DNA of 64,000 nucleotides. It comes from Prinia subflava (taxonomy: Eukaryota > Chordata > Aves > Passeriformes > Cisticolidae). The stretch lies in NCBI RefSeq assembly GCF_021018805.1, contig NC_086250.1:69244322-69308321 (forward strand), given 5' to 3'. Both the position numbers and the translations under genes were made by a program. Every line of letters begins with the position of its first letter. Within the stretch, counting starts at the first letter, position 1. The notes below the pieces were generated by a model. That model was not told the DNA's origin, did not search any database, and saw only the letters and a list, made by a program, of their open reading frames with translations. Positions 12,187-24,930 of this stretch are shown here, piece by piece.

Positions 12187-13587
12187 AAAGTTTTCTGAAG
12201 TTCTTCAGGGTGGAAAAGACAAAGAAAACAATTATTCTCAAATCCCCTCCTCCCATGTTGAGACCCCAGAGAATCTTCTAAATCATTACATTATACCACA
12301 TCCTACTATATAGAAGATAATAAGCTAAACTTTTGCTCTTCTGCCCTTTGAGTTTGTGGGACCCTGAACCCAACTTGTTTGGACTAGTGCAAATTGATAT
12401 ATCCAAATCAATAAATCCCTTGTTGGCCCCTTTAACTCCATCTGAACTCCTTCAGGTCCCAAACACACTGAGCCCCTACAAAGACAGTACAAGCACAAGG
12501 CAAGCAGATCTCAGGGTCAGGTGAGGCTTTTCTGAAGTGACAGCTGAGTGAGGACCTTGTCAAAGAACTTTAATAAAGTCACTCTCCTCTTCAGCACAAG
12601 CATTAGGCCATCAGGCAGTGTTTCAGGGTTTTCAGACTCTCTCTCAGATGGGAATTTTATGCTGCAGTAAGACATGAAATCCCAATGTTCTCAATATCTT
12701 TCCTTTTTAATATCTGGATTCTTTCCTAATTATTTTCAGATTAATTCCCAGCTAATACATAAGGATGAAATTTGGCTGGTGACCTATAACCCCAAGCATG
12801 TCGTAATTCTGTTCCCAATCTCCTGATTTCATGGGGTGCTTAACCAGCACCATATGTGACAGTGTGTTCCTGTGCATTAATGTGGCCTAATGATCCAGGG
12901 AATCCCTGGCACTATCCCACCTTGCCACAGCATCAGCAGCTGAACAATAGCAGCACAAAGATCTGATGGAAATGGGGTTTTTTTCCGTGCCTGTGTCCTC
13001 AAGGCTCGAAAGGACTTTCAGGCACTCCATGATGTGACTGTGGTAACCAGTGTGGGATTTGGTTTCTTTGCCTCTGGGGGTGCCTCTCCTCAGGTGATGA
13101 ACAAGGTAAATGTCATTTTCCCCCAGCCCTTGTGATGACTATGAACATGCTATTCAACCCAGACACAGCTAACCAAGGATGAAAGGGCAACAAAATTTCC
13201 TGAGCTGTGTTAAAATATTCACACCAAAGGGGAAGTCCTGTGGGTGCTTTGGAGGAAAGGACTAGGTCAGGCCTGAAAGGGGAATTGTTAATAGTACTAA
13301 AGAGGAGGTCAGCATACAATAGCATATCAAATCAAAAGGTAGAACAGATTAGCAGCCAAGTCAAAAAAGAGACCAGCATTCAGAGATGAACTGTCTACTG
13401 GTCCAAGTGCATCCCTGGACACACATGCTTGACCCCAAACACAGAGACACCCATGGGAGTATTTTTACCAGCTTCAGTGAGATGTTTGGATTGCATCTGA
13501 TGGACGTGGCATATTTCTTGCTGCTGGAAGAGTTTGGTTTCATGCAGTAGAAATGGCTGTTAAATCATGGCTGTCTCCCCATGGATC
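12182..13587. other. Unique non-coding sequence
   Basis: Slightly GC-richer than the preceding 6 kb. No named repeat and no coding signal seen. Frames are at most 70 codons. Confidence 0.5.
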
Positions 13588-13718
13588 AGAACAGAACCAT
13601 AAAGTGGCTTGGGTTGGAAGGGACCTTAAAGACCTTCTAGTTCCAGGCCGTGGGTGAGAGTGCCACCCACTAGATAAGATTAAAATGTCCCTCAGCCCTA
13701 TCCTGGACCTGTTCCCTA
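13588..13718 (-). mobile_element. CR1 LINE 3' fragment, short and decayed
   Basis: 'AAAGTGGCTTGGGTTGGAAG' followed by 'GGACCTTAAAGACCTTCTAG' and 'TTCCA' match the reverse-complemented CR1 3' tail closely. Homology then decays through 'GTGCCACCCACTAGATAAGA' and fades near 13718. Same subfamily group as the copy at 2268. Confidence 0.88.
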
Positions 13719-15111
13719 CTTCAGGAAGGACTCTATTTTCCACTCTTGCTTCAGAGAAGGAGCTGTTGCTCCTTTCCCCCTTCCCTGCTTGCCATACGTT
13801 CTCCTCCTAATTGCCTGTCCCTGACACCAACCCATAAAACCCTGCAATGCTAACTACACTATTAATCCTTCCTTAAACCTATATATGAGATGGCTCTTAT
13901 AAACCACCATGGATCTTGTGTATTGTCTGAAAATGAGCTTCAAATCTAAAGGTTTTCAGGCCTGTGGGGGAGAAAACCCATTACACGTGATAGCTCTCTG
14001 CAAATGTGGGCAATTACAGATAGAAAAATCCTCCTTACCCCCGCTGAAACTCTCTGTGATCAGCTGCATTCACAATTGCAACCTATAGACTGTGGGACTG
14101 AAAAGGCTTCACTAATTATTTCAATGTTGGACCAAATGATATCCTTGACAATAAGGTAATTCCGAGAACCCTCGCTCACTTCCAGCCGTCACCATTGGGG
14201 CCACGGGCTGGCACAGAGGAGCCAACACACTCCTCCAGACCTGCACTTGTGTTCCAACAATAAAAGCCCAAATGCAGAATGTTTTCTTCTCCATCTCCTC
14301 CCTCCCAAATGCTACTGATCGTCCTATTACCATGGCAACCAACTCCTGCTGGCATGATCAAGAAAAAACCTGATTTGGGATTTTAATTAATTGCTTGGAA
14401 ATGGAAATGTAACAGTGACTGGCAGTTCAACTAAGCACGTTTGCAAAGTGAATAAAAATAGAGTTTCTGAAATACTTGAAATTGTTTCACTGGATATAAC
14501 CCACATTTTTTACTAGACACCTTAATTTATTCTGCTTCATAAAATAAATCTGCCAAATGTACTAAGCCATTTTGTCAACACAAATCATTTTGGCAAATAC
14601 TTTAATCCTTCTTCTTAACAAAATGTATTGTATTAAGAAAAAAAAAATCTAGCCCATCACTATAAACCCATAGGTTTGATCTGAACGGATGCCTTTTTCA
14701 CCAGTGGGTCATATTTATAAAAGGCTTTCATCTTGCCTTCACAAAAGAGGATGTTCTTCTTCCAGTGCACGTGATCACTCATTAACATTGATGGCAGCTA
14801 CACCCCCATATTCTGCATAGAGTGGAACAGAAATGGCTTTCAGTTGATTTTTATGACCCCCAGTGTCCCTGTTTTCAAAGAAAATAGAGTTGTCATTGTC
14901 TGGGTATAGCACTGCCCTCTCCTTCCTACTGCCAGGGCTGCTGACATGGTATCATAGGTCCTGCATTGCTCATTTAAGAAAAAGCCCAATTCTCTCCATA
15001 TTTCTAAGGAACAAGAGGATTAGGATATTCCTGTTGTCTCTATGCACATCTGCATACCCACAGTTTCCAGCATCATGCTAATTTTGAATTTTGTAGACCT
15101 TGTAGTTTCAG

Positions 15112-15112
<1 letters not shown>
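13719..15112. other. Unique non-coding sequence
   Basis: No named repeat. A CACGTG E-box lies at about 14769 in a well-textured AT/GC mixed stretch (14690-14830). Frames up to 73 codons (14121-14342, minus) lack recognisable content. Confidence 0.45.

Positions 15113-15140
<28 letters not shown>
15113..15140. repeat. (AT)14 microsatellite
   Basis: An uninterrupted AT dinucleotide run of about 28 nt. Confidence 0.97.
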
Positions 15141-15142
<2 letters not shown>

Positions 15143-15317
15143 AAATAGACATATCTAAAACTTCCTTCTTTGAGAAATTAGAAGAGGCTGTGAAGATTTC
15201 AGAAGCCCCACATCACACCCAAAACTGGAAGTAAACTTCATCAACTGTATGAAATCTTCCAGTTATCTCTCCTGAAAGAAAATAATAATACTGAGGTAGG
15301 GGTCAGTCCCTACTTCC

Positions 15318-15590
15318 AGGTAACAAGTGATAGGACAAGTGGAAATGGCCTCAAGGCATGCCAAGGGAGGTTTATATTGGATGTTACAAAATATTTCTTC
15401 ACTGAAAGTGTGGTCAGGTATTGGAGCAGGCTGCCCAGGGAAGCAGTGGAATTACCAACCATAGAAGTTTTCAGAAAACATGTAAAGGTGGTAGAGACAG
15501 TTTAGCAGTGAATCTGGGTTAATGGTTGGAATTGATGCTCTTAGAGGTCTTTTCTAACCTTGATTCCTTCCTTTCTACAGGATTCTTTGA
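15318..15590 (+). mobile_element. CR1 LINE 3' fragment
   Basis: In sense orientation it shows 'AACAAGTGATAGGACAAGTG', 'GAAATGGCCTCAAG', 'TATTTCTTCACTGAAAGTGT', 'GGAGCAGGCTGCCCAGGGAA', then 'GGTTGGAATTGATGCTCTTA' and 'GAGGTCTTTTCTAACCTTGA', ending in a degraded octamer tail at about 15585. About 270 bp survive. Its internal frame (15526-15849) is an accident. Confidence 0.92.
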
Positions 15591-16574
15591 GTCTCCACCT
15601 GGAGATTTTGGCCTGATGGGAAAGCTGAAACATGGTTGTGTTGTAAACATGTCATGGACATTTCTCAGTGACACCACAGTAATGCAGTGCCACATGGAGA
15701 CAAAAAATTCCATATTTCTGCTAAAGGACTTCCTTATTCACAAGCAAGAGTCAGGGGTCCCGGATAGAATCAGGAGCTTTTACTACCAACACCTGTCTTA
15801 CCTTCCTCCTTTGAGATTTTATCTTTCCACTTTTTTTTATTCTTTATAGGCCAGTGGCCTCCCTGACAATCAAAGCTAAGAATGATTCTACATTAACTCA
15901 CTTTCTTACATGTATTTACTGATTTTCCTCCAAGAAGATTTTTTAGTCTTCCAGATGTAAAATACCCTGCAGCTTCCACTACCAGAGCATTAATTCACAT
16001 CACAGGATCACATGGCTGACCCAGAAGTCGCTAAACTTCCTTACTCAGTAACTTAATTATACTTGAGAGGTGACTGGTTCTTGCCAGTTTTCACACATTG
16101 ACAATGTTGCTCTTTAGTGGACACTATTCACTCACCCTCTGAACTCTACTCCAACTCATGGTAGACAGCCTCAGTGAGAAGAGCCATACTTAATGATCCG
16201 AGTTGAGTTTAATCAACTATTTTGAAGATTACACATCACAGGATTGGAAGAGGCTTTGGAGAGGTCTTTTTATTTTAATTCTTGGGCTATATTTATTCAC
16301 CATTCCAGCTTTTCCTTTCTCTGTGGCATCTTTAAAACACAGGTAATAATTTCCATTATTGGAACATCTTTCAGAACCTATATATCATTAAGCCAGTAGA
16401 AATTGTGAGACAAAATGAAAACACAAAAAAATCTGGTGATTATCTATCTTTTACGGTCTCTATCATCTGTTGGTATTTCTAAGGCAACTATCTTTGTGTT
16501 ATCTAAACACTGTAATATAATACAATCACTTGCAAGTTGTATCTAAGTGCAGTGGGTTTTACTTATTAATAACG
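15591..16574. other. Unique non-coding sequence
   Basis: Nothing recognisable: AT-rich, short frames only. Confidence 0.5.
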
Positions 16575-16760
16575 TAGCACTTATCTTCAAAGTGCTTCAC
16601 AAACTAATTAATTCTCCCAGCACCTTCTCTCTGTCTGGCAGGTGAGACAACTATTATTCCCATTAACTATATCATTCTGATTATTACTTGAGGAAATAAG
16701 GTTAAGTTATCCTATCTCCCATAATAGAAAGTGAGTGCTAGAAAGAGCACCTGAGCTCAG
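16575..16760 (+). mobile_element. MIR-like ancient SINE remnant
   Basis: The series 'TAGCACTTATCTTCAAAGTG', 'CTTCACAAACTAATTAATTC', 'GACAACTATTATTCCCATTA', 'GAGGAAATAAGGTTAAGTTA' and 'GAAAGAGCACCTGAGCTCA' follows the order of the amniote MIR/CORE-SINE 3' half (cell-count core, 'tattatccccattttacaga', 'gaggaaactgaggc...gttaagt'). Many substitutions are consistent with great age. The call is by eye and could belong to a related L2/CORE family. Confidence 0.55.
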
Positions 16761-19700
16761 TTATTAAGGAACAGGGTTTTGGACCTGATTTGAGACAGCC
16801 TCAAAGTCCCTCATGCCTGGCCAACACCACTGGTAACAAAATAATTATGTGTTTCTTTAAAAATTAGCATGGCAAAGCAGGATGGGATTCTTTGTCTGAG
16901 ACTGGCTATTTTTTGTTTGTTTGTTTTTAAAAAGGGCCCTGACCAACCAGCTCCATTCTTCAGTGTGAGTCAGTACACTGAGCTTGTGAAATGACTTATG
17001 CTTACTTGGCTGCTTCACTTTTATGTGCTCCATTATGTTGGCATTATTCCTCAGCCAAGCAATTCCTGCATTCATATTTGTGCATCTTCCAGGTAAGGAA
17101 ATCACATGGGAAAGATATTTAACAGCCATGGAAAAGAAAGGAATAATAGGTAATACTAGGTAATAACAGGGCCTACTTGTTAAATCATTCTAATTTCTTG
17201 ATCTTTCAAAAGAATTTCTGCCCCATCAGGCTGCTTACAACTCTACCACTGTGGTTTGTCTGAAGGTATGGATATCTCAGGCCATGTGAACACACATTTA
17301 AGAACCAATTCCCCTCCTCAGAGCTTCAGTGGCTACCTTGGAATTAGGGTCATGCCATGGGATATTGCATAACTATTGGCAATAGCTAATGACATTCATC
17401 AGATGAAGTAGTTCCAGGAGGTAAACAAAGATAAAAGTGTAAGAGTTGCCCAAGAGGAGGTCTTATATTAATTACCCCCATACAACACAGCAGCCTTATC
17501 AAAGTGTAGGGTGGCCTAAAAGCTACTTAAGCTCCCATTCGTTATGTAAGGGTGTCACAGTGGGCAGAAATCCCCCAGCTGCCTCCTTGGGGGGGAGTGC
17601 CTTCCTCAGGGTCCCTGCCAACATAAACGCTATGCAGCAGGATTAAAATATGTTTTATTTGCTGAAGGCCAGCTTGACAGTGTATATACATACACATACA
17701 GACACACATAACTTTATTCCTATAGAATTAAAAACACGAGAAATTGGATATTGGCACACCTGTGTTCTATAAGGATGAAGAGAGAACTTCAAAAGGCTGG
17801 TTTGAGTTTCAGGAAAACACTCCAAGCCTTTGAGGTAAAAATCATCTAACCTTACTTGGACATCTTAAAACTAAACAACTAAGCCTGAGCTCATCACTCC
17901 AAGCCCTCTGTGTAGGGAGAAATGGGCATCTCCAGAGTGTAATTCACCTTATCTCATCACAGGTGTCTGAGAGAGACTGGATGAGCCACGCCCTGGAGGT
18001 CCCCAAGTGTCTCTGCCACCTCTGAGGAGATTTAGCTCAGATTTAGACATTTAACTTTGTGATACACTGAGTGAAACGAATTCCACCCTTGCATCCCCCT
18101 CTCAGGCTTGGTTCCAGCCCCTTCACAGCCAGTTGGTGTTGACATGGAAAATGTAGAACAGGGTCAATGAGTACCTGGGGCTTTTCTGCTGCTTTTCCTC
18201 TGGAGTCCCAGAAATAAAGTGGCACAAGAATAGGAAGGAAAAGAACAACTTCTTCCTCCCAAAAACCTGGGAAAATTTGTGACATTCTGTAATTTAATAA
18301 ATGAGGGACTTGCTGACAGGACCTTCTCCATCTGACATTTCCTCACTGAACATCAATTCACAGACCTATGTTTCAGCAGGTGAGTAATGTCTTTGACTAG
18401 AGGAGGATCACAGGGCCAGTGAAAGTTGAGTCCATACATAAATGTTTTCAGGATCAGGCACATATAAATTAATTAGAATTACGTATTTAAATAGCTTTGT
18501 GGATCTTGGCCTTTGTTCTTAACCTTCATCATCTGAGGCCTGAGTCTGCAGCCTCCACAGAACACGATACCAGATGTTCATTTTCAGCTGGGAAGGGCAA
18601 TGCTGAGGAGGAAGGGAAGAAGGAATCCAGACACTTTTACAGTTTTGACTGGACAGTGTAATCATGGTTTTAGCAACAAGATTTCTAGACTGTTCCTGAG
18701 ATATTTCTATTTTCGTAAAAATGCTTGAAACCTTATTTGGGGGTTGTGGGGAGAAAGTGCAAAGTATTTGCCAGAGGAGGTCTGAGCTTTGAAAGGAGAT
18801 GAGGGTACTCTTTGAATTTCTATGCATTTATTTGCATAAATACACAGAAACTGGGGGGAACACGTGGCAACTTTCATCCTATTTCTAGTCAAACTGTTAA
18901 GTCACTCATGAATCTGCTTTAACTGTAATAAATTTTAACTGTATAGAATTATTTTGACCTTTTGTGTAAAGACTATTTCTGTTCTGTTTGCACAGCAGTC
19001 AGAACAAAAAATAATAAAAGCAAGAGCTCAGGCATACACAAAAAAAATATTTTCTGCGCCCAAATCAATGGAAAGTAGAGAAACCACAATAATTCACCCA
19101 CTTTCATCTCACGGAAAACCCTTTCCTCCACATTTCAGAAGAGTTAGGTCTTGCAAAGAGTCCCCGTCTGCCACTTTCCTATGTCTCAATTTAAAATGAG
19201 AACTTCAAGGTCAGTGGAAAGCAGCAACATGAAAGCACCCAGTTCTTGCTAACACAGCCTGGAATGGTGGGTGGGCCGTCTCTCAGGTGAGAAAAGGCAA
19301 ACTGCAAAGCAAATACCTGAGGTGACTTCTCCTTGTTTGAGTCTGCTACCCTTAGGGCTGTGTTCTTTTGGCTGGGGATATCTGTTGATCTTACCTCTTA
19401 ACAGTAATTATGCCAGACAGCTTTTTGGCTTTCAGTTCTGCTCCATAGGTAACATAAATCATACAAATTATTACCACAATGCTAAACTATAATTACCCAC
19501 AGACCCTGACATGCTAAAAGGTGTATTAATTTGATAATATAATAAATACGTTACTGCATAAAACTATAATTATTACTTCAAAATTGACACTTATACCAGC
19601 TTGATTTTTTTTCCCCAGCAGGCAACTCAATTGTACATTGACCAATACCAGAAATGCTATTTGAATTCAGTGAGACATATTGAAGAGTAATTTGATAACA

Positions 19701-19806
19701 TGTGGGAGGTTTTTCTTAAAGGAAAATGTCACTAGAGTTAGTTTGGGGTTTGGAAGTTATAATTCCATGAAGCAATAAATTACTCTGTAGTTCAAGAGGA
19801 AAAAAT
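16761..19806. other. Unique non-coding sequence
   Basis: About 3 kb with no named repeat and no coding signal. A TTTG tetramer run lies at 16912-16926, and a CA/TA-rich patch at 17678-17712. Overlapping frames at 18043-18892 on the minus strand are under 103 codons with no recognisable domain. Confidence 0.45.
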
Positions 19807-19886
19807 ATATCTGACAAATAGCCCAGGAAATGGGAATAATATCAACATATCTATCAAATAGCCCAGGAAATGGGGACAATATCAAC
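19807..19886. repeat. 40-bp tandem duplication
   Basis: Two adjacent 40-bp units (19807-19846 and 19847-19886) share the core 'CAAATAGCCCAGGAAATGGG' and the end 'AATATCAAC'. They differ at 4 positions with no indel (about 90% identity). This is a simple local tandem duplication of unique sequence. Confidence 0.95.
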
Positions 19887-20887
19887 AAAATACCTAAAAT
19901 GTTACCAGTGGGGAAAATAATTCACATAATAATGTAAATAAACACACTTATTTATGTTGTTTCAAATGCTACTGGGGAAGAAAAAGCTACTGACACTGTA
20001 GGAGGAAATTCTACTTTTTTTCATGGAAAAACTGACAAACACATCTGTGGGAAAGACTGAGGTCCCAATTCTGCAACTGTTTGGGTGTGGACAACCCCTG
20101 GCGCAGCTCCCAGGTTTATTTTATTCAGTGACTGCCTAATGCAAAATACATAAACAAGCCTGGGAACAGAGGTCGTAATCCAGACCTGCTCCTGCTCAGC
20201 TCAGCAGTCCAACTTCTGTAATACTAACTCCTGTTTCCCATTTTCTTTATATTTTGTGTCTTCCTCATGGTCAATATAAACTTTTTAGGAAGTGAATCTT
20301 ATATGCCTGAGCCTTCTTAAACTCAGGATAAAAATGAGCTCACTTCTTGCTCCTGGTTGACCCCTTTGACTGCTGGTGAATGTACAGGAATCAGTCATAC
20401 ACACCTCTGATGGTCTATATGGAATTGATATTTACACACTGAGTGTCTTTTTGTGACCATTGCTCTTTGAGCTTCTTCTTTTTATTAGGATCTTAAAACG
20501 TGTAGCTAAAAGAAATCTTCAAAAGTATTTGTTCCCAAGTTTTTTTTAACAACCTGAATACCACTGATTTTTTAAGTTCTTCCCTCATGTTTTATCCCCG
20601 TTTATACTTTGGCTTGCAAAATGAGAGGGGGAAAAGTATCAAAGGAGAAGAGAATATCAAGTTTATTTCAAGTTTTCATTTCTGGGTGGTATTGCTACTA
20701 TTTTACTTTATATATTTACATTTACACCAGTTGCCATAGGCATACTCTGTATTCAAAGGACAGCTATAGGCATCTTTGGAAGAGCTAAATCAGAGGATCT
20801 CCCTTCTGCAGGTGTTTCCATTACAAAAAAGTGAGACTGTGATGATTAAGTCAGTAAGCCAGTAAGCCTCATCCAAAGTTTCTAGTT
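19887..20887. other. Unique non-coding sequence
   Basis: Nothing recognised. AT-rich. Confidence 0.5.
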
Positions 20888-20931
20888 GGTTTGTTTTTTG
20901 GTTTTGTTTTTTGTTTTTGTTTTTTTTTTTT
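20888..20931. repeat. T/G low-complexity tract
   Basis: Irregular TTTTG/TTTTTTG repeats grading into a T12-13 run. The complement is a CAAAA-type repeat, like those at 39.3 kb and 63.2 kb. Confidence 0.9.
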
Positions 20932-22011
20932 CATTACCAAAGTAGAAATAAAGGTAGGGGAAGAATTTCTCAGAAGGAAGAAGTGAAAACTGGAGGAGAT
21001 CTTAAGGAAAAAAAATACTAGAATATTAATATAACAGAAGTACCTGAAAACAGCTATGTTTCTTTTCCATGACACAAAACAATGTAAATGCGTTTGTTGA
21101 AAAACCTTAAAATGTCCCTATTAACATTTTTTTTAGAATACTTAAGAAAATTATAGGGGAAAGGTTAGTTTAATATCAAAACATTTGCCAAAGAAGCAGA
21201 AAACCTCATTTCAATACCCTTGACTTCTGTCAAGAAGGGATTTTTTCTCTATCTATGTGCAAGATAAGTATATTTCCAAAAGTGAGGGATGGTAGGAAGA
21301 TACCTATTTTGAAGAATATTCATTATGATGCTTGAGACCATACAAAGGAGTGAAAAGGCCCTGATTCTCTTTATGCAAATATCTGTTTAACTTCTGAGTA
21401 AATAGTCTTAACAAGGGGAGTTCCTGGGTTGCACTTAAGGGTCAGTGAAAATGAATGTTGTGCAGGTTTATCATTGCCTTTAGTTGTTGCTCCTCCACTG
21501 ACCAGATTGAATGATGCAAACAGGTCACTGAGACTGCTTGGCAGACACTCCTCACCAGGCTTAGTGCACGTATTATACAGAGCTTTATTGACATGGTTCT
21601 CCTCAAATGCCAGTTTGGAATGTATTCACAGCTTTGGCAGAGCTTCTGGTGACTTTCATCCAGTCGGAACAAAAGGTGAGCTGTGTGGGTAGAAGAGGAA
21701 GAGAAGATTTCCACAGTATCATCACTATTTTCAATGAAACATGAGCTGAAAAACCACCACGGTGATCCTGAGATCTGAGTAGAATTATTGGTCAAAATTG
21801 AAGAAAAACTGGAGCACAAGGAAAAAAAATAGAAAAAAAAGCCATAAAAGAATATGTAGCTTGTATATAAATAAATATATAGTAAGTATAGATATAGTTT
21901 GGTACAAAGGACATGAAACAGGCTGTTGGAATATGTTGCCTAACTTGGAAAAGATATTAGGACTTAAACCTGGAGGTGTAAACATTGTGACTGCACTCTG
22001 GAGCCTGGAGA
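20932..22011. other. Unique non-coding sequence
   Basis: No named repeat. Overlapping frames on both strands near 21430-21820 (up to 125 codons) have no recognisable domain. An A-rich patch lies at 21810-21850. Confidence 0.45.
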
Positions 22012-22377
22012 ATCCTGGAATCACAGAGTCAATTAGGTTGAAAAAACCCCTCTGAGAGCCCAATCATTAACACAGATTGCCAAGCCCACAAAATGTCCCC
22101 AAGTGTCACATCTACATGTCTTAAACACCTCTGAGGATGGTGACTCAACCACTTCCCTGGGCACCCTGTTCCAATGCCTGACAACATTTTTGGTAAAGAA
22201 ATTATTCCTATTATCCAATATAAACCTCCCCTGGCACTACCTGGGACCATTTCATTTTGTCTTATGGCTTCTTTTTGGGGAGAAGATCCTGACCCCTGTG
22301 TGCTTGCAGCCTCTTGTAAGGCACTTTTAGAGAGAAAGGAAGTTCCCCCCACACCTCCTTCCCTCCAGGCTAAACAA
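22012..22377 (-). mobile_element. CR1 LINE 3' fragment (second subfamily)
   Basis: 'AATCCTGGAATCACAGAGTC' is the degraded octamer tail. It is followed by 'ATGTCCCCAAGTGTCACATC', 'ACACCTCTGAGGATGGTGAC', 'CCTGGGCACCCTGTTCCAAT', 'AGAAATTATTCCTATTATCC' and 'TATAAACCTCCCCTGGCACT', then 'CTCCAGGCTAAACAA' at the right edge. About 365 bp survive. It shares the 'CCCCAAGTG(T/C)CACATCTAC' signature with the copy at 4541. Confidence 0.92.
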
Positions 22378-24344
22378 GGTGAATTCTAATAATTTTCCAA
22401 ATTGCAGGGTACCTGAGTGTGACTTTTTGACTGAATATTTTATTCCTTATGCTCATAGATATTTTTGTTCTCAGCAAATTGCTTGTTTGAATACACGTGC
22501 TGACAGTAAATAAGATGTTACAGAAAGCCTTAAACATATTTTCCTGTCTTAGGTTTTTCCTATGTAAGTGATTATTGCAATCATTTTGATGAATCACGTT
22601 GTTTGATAGAAATAACAGCTTATATACAAAACTGGAATTTCCTTTTCCTCTTACAGCACTTTGGGAGAAGGAGGAAAAAAAATAAAATAGTAGTTGTGAT
22701 TACTTAGATCTATCTTTTTAATAGTGTGGTAGACAGTCAGCAATGATGATGTGATTCATTACTTGCCTATAATGTTAATTATACATTATTAGCTGTTTCA
22801 CTGTCTGATAGCTGGCAATTGGTGATATGATTCATAAAGTGCTATTGTTAAGCCAATCCGAAAATCTGTTTGATTTAGGTTAAAAGAAAGGGTGATAGGT
22901 CATAAGAAATTGAAAAAAAAGAAGAGAGAGAGAATAAAGAAAAGACACCGACATAATTTGCGGTTCTATTTTTATATGAACAACAAGGTTTACAGTGAAG
23001 AGCTGTTGGATACAGTTTCGGTGAGCAAGGATTTTGCAGAGAGATTAGATCAGTTACAAATTGCTAAATCTGATGACTTAGATAAAAATTTAACCAGAGG
23101 CTTTGAAAGAGGTAGAACACGTTTCTGTGGAGAAGTGATTGCCCCGTACTTCCGAGATAGAGCTAATCACAGCAGGCCGGGCTGGGCTGCACCCTCAGTA
23201 AAAACTGAACAGGAAAGGAATTGTTCATTTGAGAATGGAGATGATTTCCAGGCTGAAAGCTGCACTGCACTCCCCAAATGCACCCTATGTTTTGGGGAAC
23301 CCCCAGAAGGCAGTCCTGCAACTGCACTACAACACATCCCCATCCAGTGTGTCTCTATCAGATCTGTGCTACCAGCTTGATAAACTGAATAAAACAATTG
23401 TTCCCTCCTCCACATTCTTTCTAAGATTCCAAAACCTTTTCCCATTTCCACAGAAAAAACCACCAGCTTTAACCAACCACTTAAAAAACCCAAAGAAAAC
23501 AGATTTTGCCCAGAGATAGCAAATACTCCCAAGGTTAAACATTCATTCCAGATGGGTTCATATCTGCACTTTATCTGAGCTAGCAAGGGGGATTGAAGCT
23601 TCATCCTTCTTGCTCCAGCAGGCACCAGCTCGGGCAGAGTGGACCTCATCCTTTCTCTCATGTGAGTCAAAAGTGAGTTATAGATCTGAGCTTCTGCTTC
23701 CCAGTAAAGGCACTGTCCATAAGGGCCCATCTCACAAACAGATTTCAATTTTTAGGATAAATACTACCTGGTTAGGAACAATTTGTTTTAAAAAAAAGTA
23801 ATAAATCCATTAAAAAAAAATTTAAAAATCAAAGTTATAAAATAATTCAAACAAATAATTTTCCTTCATTTATTTTAATATCCCTGAAACTCTTAGGGGA
23901 AAGAGTTAAGATGAATGTTATATCACATTGTTCTCAAAGGGATTTATGTCTTCTCTTATCCCAGATAATGCTCCTAAGGAATGAGATAAATCACACTGAC
24001 CACACAGTTCTCTCATCCATTTCCTCACATACTCAGCTCTTCTGTGCAGCAATAAGCCTGAAAACAATCTTTTCAGAGAAGGCAAGAGAAGTGCTGTGTT
24101 TCCAGAACTTCAATTGCATTAACATGCATGACCTAGAAATGCTTCACCAAAAGTTTTAGGACAATTTGCTGCTATTAAGGCAATAGTTTGTGGGACAAAG
24201 ATAGGCCTGAGAGCTAGGAATTCCTGAGTACTGTCTCCAGCACTGTCTTGACTGTCTATTGCCTACATATCACAGTGATTGTGTGATTTATTTATAAAAC
24301 ATAGATTAGATTAACTCAAACAAGATTAAATTAGATAGAACAAG
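22378..24344. other. Unique sequence with the largest chance frames
   Basis: This stretch contains the longest opposing frames of the window: 22892-23380 plus (162 codons, Lys/Arg-rich start) and 23167-23748 minus (193 codons). They overlap on opposite strands, match no family I recognise, and have no visible splice or promoter context, so I treat them as chance. The 22690-22880 part (TTAATTATACATTATTAGCT and similar) has conserved-element texture. Confidence 0.4.
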
Positions 24345-24440
24345 ACACTTAAACTCTCACTGACTATTTCCTCATCTGTAAACCAGCGATATCTGTATTT
24401 ACCTATTACATGGTGACTGTGAGCATTACTTAATCTCCCT
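24345..24440 (-). mobile_element. MIR-like ancient SINE remnant
   Basis: 'ACTTAAACTCTCACTGAC', 'TATTTCCTCATCTGTAAACC', 'GATATCTGTATTTACCTATT' and 'GGTGACTGTGAGCATTACTT' follow in order the reverse complement of the MIR core (tttcctcatctgtaaaatggggataat...tacctac...gttgtgaggattaa). It is diverged but colinear. Confidence 0.6.
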
Positions 24441-24824
24441 AAAGAATTATCATGATTATCATTAATCTGGAACACACAAAACAAGTCCCGATAAGGAAAC
24501 CAGCTTGTGAATCAGCTGAGGTGGAGTAAAGGTACCAAAGCAATTCTTCTGCTGATCTGATAGTCAAGCATTCTTGATAAAGATTTTGGGATGGCTTCAT
24601 TTCACATTAGGCATCTAAAATATAATGTTTAATATAAGATAGCTGTCTAAATACCCTCTGTAGTCCAAATATGTGTAGATGGACGTCATGCATTAAATGA
24701 GTCAATAATGTCATAGTTCTGGGATGAATCACCTAATGGATTTCTCTTCATTATCTGTAGAGGGAGCCTGGACAATTAGACAAGATATATTTTAGATAGT
24801 AAATGTTATGTGAGACCAAACTGA

Positions 24825-24930
24825 AGGATTTAGTAACTTGCTTGAAGAACTACAGCCACATGACATGTTCTGCCCACACAGCAGCAGAGTAACAATCAGT
24901 ACCAGCTGACTCCCAAATTCTTGTCACCAC
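24825..24930 (+). mobile_element. Possible MIR-like SINE remnant
   Basis: 'TTTAGTAACTTGCTTGAAGA', 'ACTACAGCCACATG', 'GCAGCAGAGTAACAATCAG' and 'CAGCTGACTCCCAAATTC' resemble the MIR segment 'agtgacttgcccaaggtcac...gagctgggattcgaacc...gactcca'. Weak by-eye match, and it could be chance. Confidence 0.35.

Noticed and set aside
22892..23380. Lys/Arg-rich 162-codon plus-strand frame
   Set aside because: The basic start comes from an AAAAAAGAAGAGAGAGAGAA stretch. There is no domain and no splice-site logic.
23167..23748. 193-codon minus-strand open frame, the longest in the window
   Set aside because: It overlaps a 162-codon frame on the other strand, resembles no protein family I know, and has no exon or promoter context. 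A chance frame is the simplest reading.
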